Assembly (NCBI GenBank): GCA_001970955.1
Contig: MPUH01000648.1
Coordinates: 1 to 41,794 of the forward strand
Direction of reading: 5' to 3'
Length of the DNA stretch: 41,794 nt
Source: Stentor coeruleus
Lineage: Eukaryota > Ciliophora > Heterotrichea > Heterotrichida > Stentoridae
Shown here: positions 18,446 to 27,954 of the stretch, in pieces
Layout: each line of letters starts with the position of its first letter
How positions within the stretch are numbered: the first letter of the stretch is position 1
Translations under genes and position numbers: made by a program
Notes under the pieces: generated by a model
Databases searched by the model: none
Told to the model about the DNA's origin: nothing
Seen by the model: the letters and a program-made list of their open reading frames with translations, nothing else

Positions 18446-21004
18446 ATGATAAAATGCAATTATTGTAAAGACCCTGCTAAATGGATCTGTACATGCTCAA
18501 ATTTGTATTTATGTGATAAGGACACTAAAATCCATACTGAAGATCATTTATATAATAAAACATCTTTTAATTTTGTACCCATCACAGTGCAACTTTCTGA
18601 TAGTCAAATCCAATCTCTAAAAAGTCAGATCCATTCAAGAATAAACATATTAGAAAATTGCAAAAAACATATCGTCAACCAAGTTCAAGCTTTTATAGCC
18701 AGCATAGCAAGATTGCAAAAAGAATCTTTAAAAAATATAGATATAGCTATTGGCAGTTATTTGGATCTTCTTAATAATTATGATTTTCCTCAAGAAAATT
18801 GCATAAAAGCAAAAAGGATTATTGAATCAATAAGTAACACAAATTACAAAAAATTAAAACTTGCAATCAATGAAGATATAGAAAAATTTTTTACAGATAT
18901 TTTTTTTGAAGATATCCAGCTATATTACGGAAATAGTGCATTGGAAAAATTTAAAACAGATTATAACTTTGAGATTCAAGGACATACAAGTTATATTCAT
19001 TCTTTAGCGATAACTAGTGACGATACTAAACTTGTTTCATGTTCTGATGATACAAACATTATTATATGGGACTTAAAAAGACATATGGTTGACTATGTTT
19101 TAAGAGGACATAAGCAAAGAGTAACATCTATAAAAATTTCTAGCGATGATAATTTTATTGTTTCTGGGTCAATGGATAAATGTGTTAAAGTTTGGGGAAT
19201 GAGAAATAAAAATGAGATAAAAACCCTTAATGAATGTACTGATGGAGTAAGAGCAGTTGAATTAATTAAAGATTTATATATTATTGCATCATCTAAGGAT
19301 AAGCTTATAAGGATTTGGAATTTTAAGAATTTTAATTTTTTATTAGTTCTTCAACCAATTCAGTTGTCAGAAGTTCGATGTCTTGCTGCCTCAAGTGATG
19401 GTAGTTTTTTTGTATCAGGCTCTGATGATAAGAAAATATATATTTGGGAGATACCTTCATTTAATAGTACACCAATATTTAGTAATCATAATAGCATTAT
19501 ACAATGTATTTGCGTTGCGAATCAAAGTCATTTTATAGCATCTGGCTCATGGGATAATAGTATTATTATCTATAGCCGAATAAGCAAAAATCAAACTTCT
19601 ATTCTTTTTGGGCATAGCGGTGTTGTTACAGATATAAAGGTAACCAAAGATGACAAAATTTTAGTTTCTTCTTCATATGACAATTTTATTATCATCTGGA
19701 GCGTTGATAGTATTTATCCAATTAGAAGACTAGCAGGCCATACAGATTATGTCTTTGGACTTGCTCTGACTAATACTTACAATAATTATATGATATCATG
19801 CTCAAAAGATAAAACCATCAAGCTTTGGGATTTTAATTTAGGAAATAATAACAGCACTTTTATTGGACATAGTGATTTTGTGTCAATAATAGGAATAAGT
19901 AATCTAACAAAATTAGGAACTAATAACAAAACTTTTATTGGACATAGTGATTTTGTGTCAATAATAGGAATAAGTAATCTAACAAAATTAGCAATCTCTA
20001 CCAGCAATGATAGTACAATAAGATTATGGGATATAGAAAATAAGTGCCAAAAATGCTGTTTAAATGGAATATCAAATTTGATTAAATGGGTTAAGTTATC
20101 TAATGATCTTAAATATATTGTATCAGCAAGTTATAATAAAAGTGTTTGTCTTTGGAACTTTGATGAGCAAAGGCTTGAGCATAGATTTCTAGGTCATGAA
20201 AGAGAGGTAATGTGTGTAGATATTTCAAGTGATAATTCTTTTATTATTTCAGGCTCTATGGATAAAACACTTAAAATATGGGATTTGAGTACTAAAACAA
20301 ATTCATATACACTAAAATATCATACAGAAGGAATCTGGGCAGTAGCTTTGACTAAAGATAATCAATTTGTTTTATCAGGAGGAAGCGATGCAAATATTAT
20401 TTTATGGAGACTTATTGATGGCTCAGTTTTAAAAATATATAAAGGTCATACAGGTTCTATTCAGAATATAGCAATATTTTCTGATAACTCAAAATTTATT
20501 TCTGCTTCAGAAGATTTAACAATAATAATATGGAATTTTAAGTCATCAGAAGATAAAGCTATGCTAAAAGTGCATAATAATTATGTATATTGAATTCAAA
20601 TTCTTTGAAGTATGATTTTTTTCTTGACAGGAGGAGATGATAATGGGATATTATTTTGAGATCCTAAGGGATAGTATGAAATGATTGTAGGCCATAACAG
20701 TGCTGTTACATCAGTGGCTATATCAAACTCAGAGACTTTTATTGTTTCTGGATCACTTGATAAAACAATATGCAAATGGGATATAATTTCGAGAACCCAA
20801 GTTTTAGTACTGAAAGATTGTATTTCAGAAATTTGGTATTTATCCTTATCTAACAATGATAAATATGTTGTATCAGGTTCAAATGATTGCGCTGTGCATA
20901 TATGGGATTTAGATAATCCACATTTAGTTAGTGATTTGTCTGATATAGAGTATGCTATAGAAGGAATTATGAATGAGCAAGTCTATTCATTTTTTAATGA
21001 CTAG
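18446..21004 (+). CDS. B-box-like zinc finger / WD40-repeat protein, frame interrupted by four clustered stops
   Basis: ATG at 18446. One frame carries the protein to TAG at 21002-21004 (852 codons), but TGA (20591), TGA (20606), TGA (20657) and TAG (20672) fall within 28 codons. Read strictly, the product ends at 20593 (715 aa). Residues ~4-35 are a B-box-like zinc site (CNYC...CTC...CDKDTKIHTEDH). A helical region (about 50-170) follows, then many WD40 repeats (for example SCSDDTNIIIWDL, SGSMDKCVKVWGM, SGSMDKTLKIWDL). The interrupted stretch is itself a good WD40 blade: FFLTGGDDNGILF-stop-DPKG, where the stop takes the place of the conserved Trp. Downstream blades (SGSLDKTICKWD, SGSNDCAVHIWD) are intact. 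No 15/16-nt intron removes the stops. Either a recent pseudogene, read-through, or base errors. Its domain plan resembles the gene at 37153. Confidence 0.75.
19838..19987 (+). repeat. In-frame 75-bp tandem duplication inside a WD40 blade
   Basis: 19838-19912 is repeated at 19913-19987. The first ~20 bases of the copies differ at three or four positions (LGNNNSTF against LGTNNKTF); the remaining ~55 are identical. It adds 25 residues containing TFIGHSDFVSIIGISNLTKL. No N is present and the copies have diverged, so this looks more like a real duplication than the N-flanked ones. Confidence 0.75.
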
Positions 21005-21252
21005 TAGGATAAATAGGATTAACTAGAACTTAGAACTTATTTAATATGTTTTATTTATTATTTGTATTGGAAAGTAATAAATCATATAAAATCAATGTGT
21101 CCTTATCTCTTAAAATACATTAAAACTAATAAATTTCTTACATCTTGAAAATAATAATCCATAAACTCTAAAAACATTATTAAGCAAACTTAAAACACCA
21201 TAAATTTAAGTATATTTTTCTTATAAATTGTTAACAATATCAAACTTTATAA

Positions 21253-21396
21253 ATGGAACCAGTTCCTTTCATCCCTAATGATTCTATCAATTTCATTTTA
21301 CCGAAACCTAATCGAAAATTTTCTGCCTCTAAATTTTGCCTATTATGCTCTAAGATTCTTGGGATACCTACAAAACTTATATTAAATCTATTATAA
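21253..21396 (+). CDS. Possible small protein (47 aa), hypothetical
   Basis: ATG at 21253, TAA at 21394-21396. The translation (beginning MEPVPFIPNDSINFILPKPN) has a coding-like mix of residues and includes a CLLC pair. It is unlike the surrounding low-complexity AT-rich DNA. It has no recognisable family. It may be a real small gene, the first exon of something longer, or chance. No suitable donor site for a 15/16-nt intron is seen before the stop. Confidence 0.3.
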   Translation: MEPVPFIPNDSINFILPKPNRKFSASKFCLLCSKILGIPTKLILNLL

Positions 21397-21884
21397 ACTT
21401 CAAAATTTACACAAACAATCCAAAAACCAAAACTGTTATTACCAAATCATAAATACTATACATAGCATTAACGTCATATTTAAATATACCCTCAAAAAAA
21501 CAAAACATATTATTTATCAAACTTTACTATCACCCTTTTCCCATAATCCACTTATTTCCAACCAAAAAACCACAACAAAAAATTTATCTTTCCTTATTTT
21601 CTCTTAAAATCATTCACCCTTATAACAACCAAAAATATTTTCTTTATTTTATCACACAAACTTTAAAAATATTACAATCATCATCATCTTAAAAACAAAT
21701 CTTACATCAAATAAATTTCTCATCAAATCTCCAGACCATCTTCCTAATTCAATCAAAACCTCTTCACAATTCTTCATAATCCCATTCAAAAAGTTCATTT
21801 CCATACAATATTCTTAATAAAAATAATATATTTCCCATAAAGCAAATTCAAAACAACTGTTTCATTACATACATGTAATTAAAT
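21397..21884. promoter_or_regulatory. G-depleted 5' flank of the UBTD-like gene
   Basis: About 490 bp in which G is almost absent on the coding strand while C is common (CCCTTTTCCCATAATCCA-type sequence). It ends at the start codon at 21885. Other well-conserved genes in the window have the same skew upstream. No specific promoter motif can be named. Confidence 0.4.
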
Positions 21885-22538
21885 ATGGGAAATACTTGCG
21901 CAAGAGACGAAGGAGAAGACAAGCATTCAGTCCAGCATTTCAAAGTCGGTCCAGACTACACAGAAATGCCTGAAAAGCTTGCAGGTACCGGAATAAAAGC
22001 TACAGCAAGTTGGAAAGCCACAATAACCCGAGCCCAACTCAACCAAAAACGTGAAGAATTCTGGAGGACAAGAACTGATGGTAATCGAAGAATATGGTTA
22101 GCTATAAAAGCAGCAGTAGAAGCAGATGCAGCAACAGCTTTAACTATAATCCAAAACAATGGCCTTAAAATGAAAAAAGGGAATATCGCTTTACTTGAAG
22201 ATGCTGAAGGAAATACATATTCAATCCCAATATTCATGATAAACAATCCTGAATCTTTCCATAAAGAAAAAAAAATCAAAAGTCGTGAAATTAGGAATGT
22301 TGAAGAAATGATCAAAATAAAAATAAGAAAAAGTGGCAAAGCTGAAGATGATGAGTTTAATATATTGAATACAAGCAAAGTAGGGGATTTAAAAAAATTA
22401 TATGCTGAGAAACTTGCGATAAATCCGGATAAGATCAAATTGTTTTTTGGAGGTAAAGAGATAAAGGATAATGATTCTTTGGCGAAGAATTTTATTGAGA
22501 ATGAGATGGTTGTTCAAGCTTTTGTAAGAGCTGTTTAA
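21885..22538 (+). CDS. UBTD2: Ubiquitin domain-containing protein, UBTD1/UBTD2-like, 217 aa
   Basis: ATG at 21885, TAA at 22536-22538. It begins MGNTCARDE, the Gly2/Cys5 pattern for N-myristoylation and palmitoylation also found in animal UBTD proteins (MGNCVG). Residues ~42-125 match the UBTD N-terminal domain: WKATITRAQLNQKREEFWRTRTDGNRRIWLAIKAAVEAD, a segment with NNGLKMKKGNIALLEDAEGN, and Y-IPIFMINNP. Residues ~140-215 are a ubiquitin-like fold (IKIKIRKSG...VGDLKKLYAEKL...IKLFFGGKEIKDNDSL...VVQAFV). Animal UBTDs bind E2 enzymes of the UBE2D family and influence p53/Mdm2 turnover; the ciliate role is unknown. Length is close to the animal proteins (227-234 aa). Convergent with the next gene, with 52 bp between them. 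The symbol is a family label. Confidence 0.9.
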   Translation: MGNTCARDEGEDKHSVQHFKVGPDYTEMPEKLAGTGIKATASWKATITRAQLNQKREEFWRTRTDGNRRIWLAIKAAVEADAATALTIIQNNGLKMKKGNIALLEDAEGNTYSIPIFMINNPESFHKEKKIKSREIRNVEEMIKIKIRKSGKAEDDEFNILNTSKVGDLKKLYAEKLAINPDKIKLFFGGKEIKDNDSLAKNFIENEMVVQAFVRAV

Positions 22539-22590
22539 TATATTTAGAAGGATACTAAAGTAGGTATTAAATTATGCATAAGTTTAAAGT

Positions 22591-23235
22591 TTAATCGAAA
22601 TTATAAGCTTTTTTAAGATGTGGAAGGAGGGAAGGTTTTGGGGGGAAGTTCTTGAAAAGTCGGGATTGGGCTGATGGGCTGAAGATTTTTGTACTTTTTA
22701 GTAAGTATTTTAGGTCGTTTTTAATACTTTTTGGGGTTTTAAGCTTACGGTCTGATATTATAGTTGATGATATGCTACCGATTGGATTTGATGGTTTTTT
22801 AGAACAAAGTTGTTCAAGGCTGTCGTTTTTTTCAACTGAAAATATTTCGTTGTTTGTAAAATTACTTAAACTATTTTTGTTATTGGTTGGAGATATTAAC
22901 AATCTGTTTTTTTTAAGACATGATTTGGCTTTTCTGAGCTTTTGAGATTTTGTTGTATCGGATTTTATATCTGTTTGATTTGGCATCATTTCAAATGATC
23001 TTGGAATCACAGCTTTGAATTTGACTGAGATTGATGAGTTGAAAATTTGAGGTGTGGGAATGGGTTTTTTAAGATATTCTTTTAGTTTGAGGTTGCAAAA
23101 TTTGGGAGATAGAGATGTTATGTTTTTTGGAGTGTCTTTTAATTCAATTTTTTGATGCAGGTAGATTTTTTTTGATGAGGATGAAGGCACTCTCATTATT
23201 ATGATGTTGCCTCGCATTATGATGTTGCCTCGCAT
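22591..23235 (-). CDS. Hypothetical basic, Ser/Lys-rich protein (214 aa)
   Basis: ATG at 23233-23235 to TAA-type stop at 22591. No known domain. The protein is basic with many Ser, Asn and Lys-Pro pairs, and no membrane segment. The first 14 residues come from an 18-bp tandem repeat (MRGNII twice), so the true start may be the in-frame Met at MRVPSSSSKK, 14 codons further in. The C-terminal part (KSIKNDLKYLLKST...FPPKPSLLPHLKKAYNF) could be a short helix plus a docking motif. The 3' end lies 52 bp from the convergent UBTD-like gene. Probably a lineage-specific disordered protein. Confidence 0.6.
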   Translation of the reverse strand: MRGNIIMRGNIIIMRVPSSSSKKIYLHQKIELKDTPKNITSLSPKFCNLKLKEYLKKPIPTPQIFNSSISVKFKAVIPRSFEMMPNQTDIKSDTTKSQKLRKAKSCLKKNRLLISPTNNKNSLSNFTNNEIFSVEKNDSLEQLCSKKPSNPIGSISSTIISDRKLKTPKSIKNDLKYLLKSTKIFSPSAQSRLFKNFPPKPSLLPHLKKAYNFD

Positions 23236-23395
23236 TGATATTAATTATTAAAATTTTTTTATGTTGATAGATTTGATTGGGTTTAATTTAATTCTGAAAC
23301 CTGAACCCAACCTTCAACAAAATAATAATTCCACAACACAAACTAATAATCTATTTACTCACAAATTTTAATAGCCTAACACCGCATAAGCATTT

Positions 23396-23520
23396 AAAAT
23401 AGTAAAAATTTCTCATATTTTTTACTTAAAAAAGCATCTAGCATCCTAAAAACCTCANAAAATAGTAAAAATTTCTCATATTTTTTACTTAAAAAAGCAT
23501 CTAGCATCCTAAAAACCTCA
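23396..23520. repeat. Duplicated 62-bp block around a single N
   Basis: 23396-23457 recurs at 23459-23520 with N at 23458. The copies are identical. It lies in the 3' flank of WDR17 within a 308-bp spacer (23236-23543) that is otherwise G-poor and holds no gene. Likely an unmerged contig overlap. Confidence 0.85.
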
Positions 23521-23543
23521 TTCTCCAATTTAAACCCACATTT

Positions 23544-26500
23544 TTAATATGGATTAATTAAGTTTCCATCATTAAGTGGTGAAAAGGGGTTGACTTTCGC
23601 CCACATAAGAGCTTCATCAAGTCCTAAAGAATAATTTCCAAAGCTGAAAACCGATCCCTGTATAGCTTTTCTTGTGAAAATCGAAACCGGGATTTTTTTA
23701 TTCGCATTATTCGCTGGTAAATTTCCCCCAATAAGCCTCATACGATTGCGCCCAAGTTCTCTCAAAGCTGAAGGATGTGGTTTATTCATCTGCCCTCTAA
23801 GATATTCAATACTTTCTGCTTCTCTAGTATTTGGATTTACAATAGAATTTAATAAATCTTTACCAACATCAGGTTGTCTTATAGACTCAAGTATAGAATT
23901 CGCTATAATTTGAAAATTCGTCCCAACAGGTAAGTCAATATTCTGAGCTTTAACTAAATTTGTAAATGTCATAAGCATCATATAAGTAATAGAATATCCT
24001 CTCCAAAAACTAGATATTCCTCCAACTAAACTTCCTATTGCTAGCATTTCTGCTTTAGATTTAACTGAAATTCCTTCAATACTTGTGAAATTAAAATACT
24101 GTAAAAGGTCAAAAATCTCATTTATATCCCCAGTATTACATAATTCTCTAAACCTTTGGATAATAATTTCAGCAGCTCTTTGTGTATTTCTTGATACAAT
24201 AAACAAACGAACTGCTTCTTTGATTTGATTTCCTTTTAACGCTGCTTCAGCTAAAAGACCATATTCATTTAATTTTCTTAATCCATAATGTTCATATCTT
24301 GTTGGATCAGGAAGTCTAGCAGCAAGAAGTTCTTTGGTTTGAATATCTGATTCTATGAATTTCATCGCTAAGTCCCATAAACCTTTTTTTTCACTTTTTC
24401 TTGCTAGGAACAAACGGATTTCATTTGATGGTAAGGCAAAAATCTCAGTTAAAGCTAGAGCATAAGAGAGTTCATGACTTCTCATAAGTTTATTTAATGC
24501 TGCTTTTGTATCTTTTAATGATAAATGAGTTGCTGATGATAAAATAGGTTCACATATTATGATATAATCTTCAGCTAATTTGTTTATTATATCTCTTAAA
24601 ACATAATCTTCAGAAGATTCAGATTCTGGGTTTCTAGGCCCTTCACTAGGTGGGCTTGTAAATACCCCAGAACTTTTTCTTGATGCAACTAATGAAGCAT
24701 CTTCAAAATCTCTTCTTTTTAAATAAAACTGTATAGCTTTATCTGGTTTCCCACTAGCTAAATATACTGCTGAAGCATCTTCTTTTTCGTTATTAGCTAA
24801 AAATTGTGCATAACGCTGACTTACATTTAACCAATAATCCATACAAAATCCTGGAGCAAAAGCTAAAGCCCTTTCCCAGTTACCTAGTTTTATCATAAGC
24901 TCGCAATATTGTTTAATATTCCCAAGTTTCAAATGAGTCTTCGCTGATTCTTTAAGTCTATCTTCCTTTTTTGCCAATGCACTTCCAAGATAAGCCATAC
25001 CAGAAGCAGTTTCTAATTCTGTAGCTTTAGAACTCCTACTTGAAAATAATTCTTCAATTGGCAGTATTAGATTGTTTATATTCACTTCTTTATGATATTT
25101 AATATAATTGACTATTTCAAAAAAGTCATCTTCTCCAGTACGGAACCTAAAAAATGTAAGAATAGTTTTATATTTATCAACATCATTTTGAGTTCTTATA
25201 ACATCATTTAATTGACGACTTTTATTTCCCATTAAGCTTATAACAGCTGTAGCTTCAAGTGATGGTGTTCCTAATAATTGATTCCATTGTATACCACTTA
25301 TAGCTTTAAGTTCAAGTTCTGATACATAATCTTCTAAGCTCCAGAATCTAATTGATGCATCACGAGAACATGATAATAATAAAAAAGGTCTTCCAGGATG
25401 TGAAGCTATACCATAAACATCAGCATGATGCTCACTTGATACATGAAGACATTCACTTGATCGTATATCCCATACTCTAATTGTCGCATCCCAAGAACCT
25501 GATATAAGTAACCAAGGAATTTCATTATTCCATACAATAGCCCTTGTGTTTTGTGTATGTCCTCTTAATGATGCTATAGGTCTTTTTGATGATATATCCC
25601 AAATACCTATTGTCTTATCATCAGAACTTGTTGCTAGGATATTATCGAAACATGGATTCCAAGCAAGATTGAATATTTTCCCATCATGAGCTTTGATATC
25701 AGCAAGAAGTTCACCATCATTATAAACGCGGATTTTACCATCTTGGCAACCAGTAGCGATTTGTAAAGGTAAATTATGATGCCAGACTGTACCAAAAACA
25801 GCTTGTGGATGTTTGATCATTTTATACTTGACTAGGTTTTTCCCTTCAATTTTAAGCATAGCTAAATACCCATCAGAAGTTCCAACAGCTAATAAATCTG
25901 ATCTTAAAATACTCCAATTAATTCTAAAAATCGGTGCTTCAATTGTTGGTCTAAATCTATGAAGTAATCTGGTTTTAGAATAATCATATAATAAAACATC
26001 ACCTTTAGCTGTACATGTTGCTATTAAAGTTCCAGGTCCCCAAGCGACTCCATAAAGAACACATTTTACTTGCATGATACCTTTAAATTCTCCAAGACAT
26101 AAAGCATCTGAATGTAAAGTGTCAATGTTTTTCATGTTCCTCAAATCCCAGATTTTAATTGTCCCTTCATAAGAAGCAGTTGCCACCATATTCTTATCAT
26201 TTGGATTAATGCTTATATCAAATACAGTCTCAGCATGTCCTGGTTCAGTGCAGAATTCGAGTTTTTTCTTAAGTAATGAATATATTCCCATACTACCATT
26301 TTTAAAAGCACATACTAATTCTCCTCTATCATGCATATAAGAAATATGAGAAATCCCTGAGTTACCAAGTTTGACTGTATCGACAGGGTTTTTTTTAGAC
26401 ACATTCCACATTTTTAAAGCTGCTATTTTATCAGTAACAGTAAAAAACTCACCAGGACTTGATTTGTTCCATGCCATAGACTTTATCCCAGTACTTATTT

Positions 26501-27167
26501 TATCAAAAGCCATCAATATTTCCTTTGTTTCCACATCAAAAAGCGCCAAACTCCCATCTTTAAACGCAACTAAAAGGTATTTATCTGAAAGTGGATCCCA
26601 TTGTATATCTTCAGATGATGTATTTTGTTTAGGTAAATCTAATTTCTTAACATTATCATGAGCCATAGCACAAACTAAAGCTCCACCTTCATTACACCCT
26701 AAAGCAAACCTACCAGTAAAACTTGGGTGGAATTTTAAAGTCTTTGGCCTAATTCCAGCATAATTCGCTTTTTTTGTTATAGCTTTTGTCACTGTATTTA
26801 AGATTTTTATATCACCATTTTCATGTAAAAAAAGTAATTCGTCTGCTTTAGAAGGATTAAATTCCATCATGAGGACTGGGCTTGCAATGTTAAGATGTAC
26901 ATCAGGGATATCTGTAGCTAGATTCCAAACATAAAACATGTTATCCATTGATACTGAAGCTAATTGTGCTGGATTTAGCTGATTCCAAGTAATACAAGTT
27001 ATGGTCTGATCATGGGCTGCAATGATTTTAGCTATTGTAAATGTATCGAGATCTAGAAAGTAAATCGCTAATGTGGAACAATAAGCTAAAAGTTTGCCGC
27101 TACGAGCAATGACTGATTTGTTCCAATATTGACATCCTGATGGACACAGCTTAATTTGCTTCAACAT
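23544..27167 (-). CDS. WDR17: WD repeat-containing protein 17 (WDR17), 1207 aa
   Basis: Uninterrupted from ATG (27165-27167) to the stop at 23544. The N-terminal ~620 residues form two WD40 propellers (ATASYEGTIKIWDLRNM, ATGCQDGKIRVYNDGE, ATSSDDKTIGIWDISS, ISGSWDATIRVWDIRSSE, SCSRDASIRFWSLED). An alpha-solenoid follows, with the WDR17 signature EERLKESAKTHLKLG-like segment and YCELMIKLGNWERALAFAPG. The extreme C-terminus, SLGLDEALMWAKVNPFSPLNDGNLINPY, matches the conserved WDR17 ending (LNDALMWAKVNPFSPL...NPF). The opening CPSGCQYWNKSVIARSGKLLAYCSTLAIYF also matches. The family is found in ciliated eukaryotes, and its beta-propeller plus solenoid plan is like that of IFT and coatomer subunits; its biochemical role is poorly known. 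Length is near the ~1300 residues of animal WDR17. Its coding-strand 5' flank is G-depleted and its 3' flank is C-rich. Confidence 0.93.
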   Translation of the reverse strand: MLKQIKLCPSGCQYWNKSVIARSGKLLAYCSTLAIYFLDLDTFTIAKIIAAHDQTITCITWNQLNPAQLASVSMDNMFYVWNLATDIPDVHLNIASPVLMMEFNPSKADELLFLHENGDIKILNTVTKAITKKANYAGIRPKTLKFHPSFTGRFALGCNEGGALVCAMAHDNVKKLDLPKQNTSSEDIQWDPLSDKYLLVAFKDGSLALFDVETKEILMAFDKISTGIKSMAWNKSSPGEFFTVTDKIAALKMWNVSKKNPVDTVKLGNSGISHISYMHDRGELVCAFKNGSMGIYSLLKKKLEFCTEPGHAETVFDISINPNDKNMVATASYEGTIKIWDLRNMKNIDTLHSDALCLGEFKGIMQVKCVLYGVAWGPGTLIATCTAKGDVLLYDYSKTRLLHRFRPTIEAPIFRINWSILRSDLLAVGTSDGYLAMLKIEGKNLVKYKMIKHPQAVFGTVWHHNLPLQIATGCQDGKIRVYNDGELLADIKAHDGKIFNLAWNPCFDNILATSSDDKTIGIWDISSKRPIASLRGHTQNTRAIVWNNEIPWLLISGSWDATIRVWDIRSSECLHVSSEHHADVYGIASHPGRPFLLLSCSRDASIRFWSLEDYVSELELKAISGIQWNQLLGTPSLEATAVISLMGNKSRQLNDVIRTQNDVDKYKTILTFFRFRTGEDDFFEIVNYIKYHKEVNINNLILPIEELFSSRSSKATELETASGMAYLGSALAKKEDRLKESAKTHLKLGNIKQYCELMIKLGNWERALAFAPGFCMDYWLNVSQRYAQFLANNEKEDASAVYLASGKPDKAIQFYLKRRDFEDASLVASRKSSGVFTSPPSEGPRNPESESSEDYVLRDIINKLAEDYIIICEPILSSATHLSLKDTKAALNKLMRSHELSYALALTEIFALPSNEIRLFLARKSEKKGLWDLAMKFIESDIQTKELLAARLPDPTRYEHYGLRKLNEYGLLAEAALKGNQIKEAVRLFIVSRNTQRAAEIIIQRFRELCNTGDINEIFDLLQYFNFTSIEGISVKSKAEMLAIGSLVGGISSFWRGYSITYMMLMTFTNLVKAQNIDLPVGTNFQIIANSILESIRQPDVGKDLLNSIVNPNTREAESIEYLRGQMNKPHPSALRELGRNRMRLIGGNLPANNANKKIPVSIFTRKAIQGSVFSFGNYSLGLDEALMWAKVNPFSPLNDGNLINPY

Positions 27168-27954
27168 TTTATTATTGTGGATATGGAAACTTGTAAATAT
27201 TTTTTTGATTGTGTAGGGAAAAGTTTTTTTTTGAAGGATTTTTATTGAATAGAAGATATAGGATAGGATGAAAAAGGAAGGTTTATAGGGATTTTTGTTT
27301 TGGGGGTTGTTAAGTTTTATGGGTAAGAGTTTTGGGTTTTTAGTGGGGGATGATTTGAAGTTTGGGTTTTTAGCTGTAAAAAGTAGAGATTTGAAGATTT
27401 TTAGGAATTAATTAGGGTTGAAAAATAAGGGGGGTTTTTTGTGAGGTTTAAGATTGACTGATATAATATGTTAAAAATATTGGGAAATAGAATTTAGGTA
27501 TATTAGGATATATTTAAATATTTTATAAGAAAATTAGAATATAGTATATTTATTATAATAAGTTAAAGCATCAAATGAAATAGTAGGTAATCTTATAGTA
27601 AAAAACACAAGAGAATAGAAGAAATAAGAATGCTAGAATTTATATTAGAAATTTGCAGTTATATTGAACCTGATGCTAAAGTTTTTACCCAATAATTTAT
27701 TATAAAAACAAGTGATAAAACATTATAGAACATCAAAATTCATAAATCTGTATATAATAATATAACCAAGTCATAAGAAATAAGCAGTTTATATCAAAAT
27801 CCAAAAAAAATTGGATTTTTTTCGTGTTTCTTTGAAAAAAATACATAAAAAACTAGTCCATCAGCTTACTCGCGGCAATTTTTTTAGCCAAGAAGGAAAG
27901 CTATTATACAAGCGTTATATTAGGAAAATATAAGAATAATTCGTATTAATCGTA
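27168..27954. promoter_or_regulatory. Divergent intergenic region between WDR17 and the PHD-finger gene
   Basis: About 790 bp. The WDR17-proximal ~300 bp (27170-27470) is rich in G and T with very little C on the plus strand, i.e. G-poor on WDR17's coding strand. The PHD-proximal part is more balanced. It must hold both promoters. No gene, tRNA or named motif seen. Confidence 0.45.

Noticed and set aside
20585-20674. A 90-nt intron (GTATAT...ATAG) removing the four stops in the WD40 gene
   Set aside because: The length is far from the 15/16-nt class seen here, and the segment encodes a good WD40 blade including FFLTGGDDNGILF. Kept only as a hypothesis to test.
21956-22438. 160-codon minus-strand ORF opposite the UBTD-like gene
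   Set aside because: The plus strand has a clear conserved protein; the antisense frame is a Ser/Phe/Ile-rich shadow.
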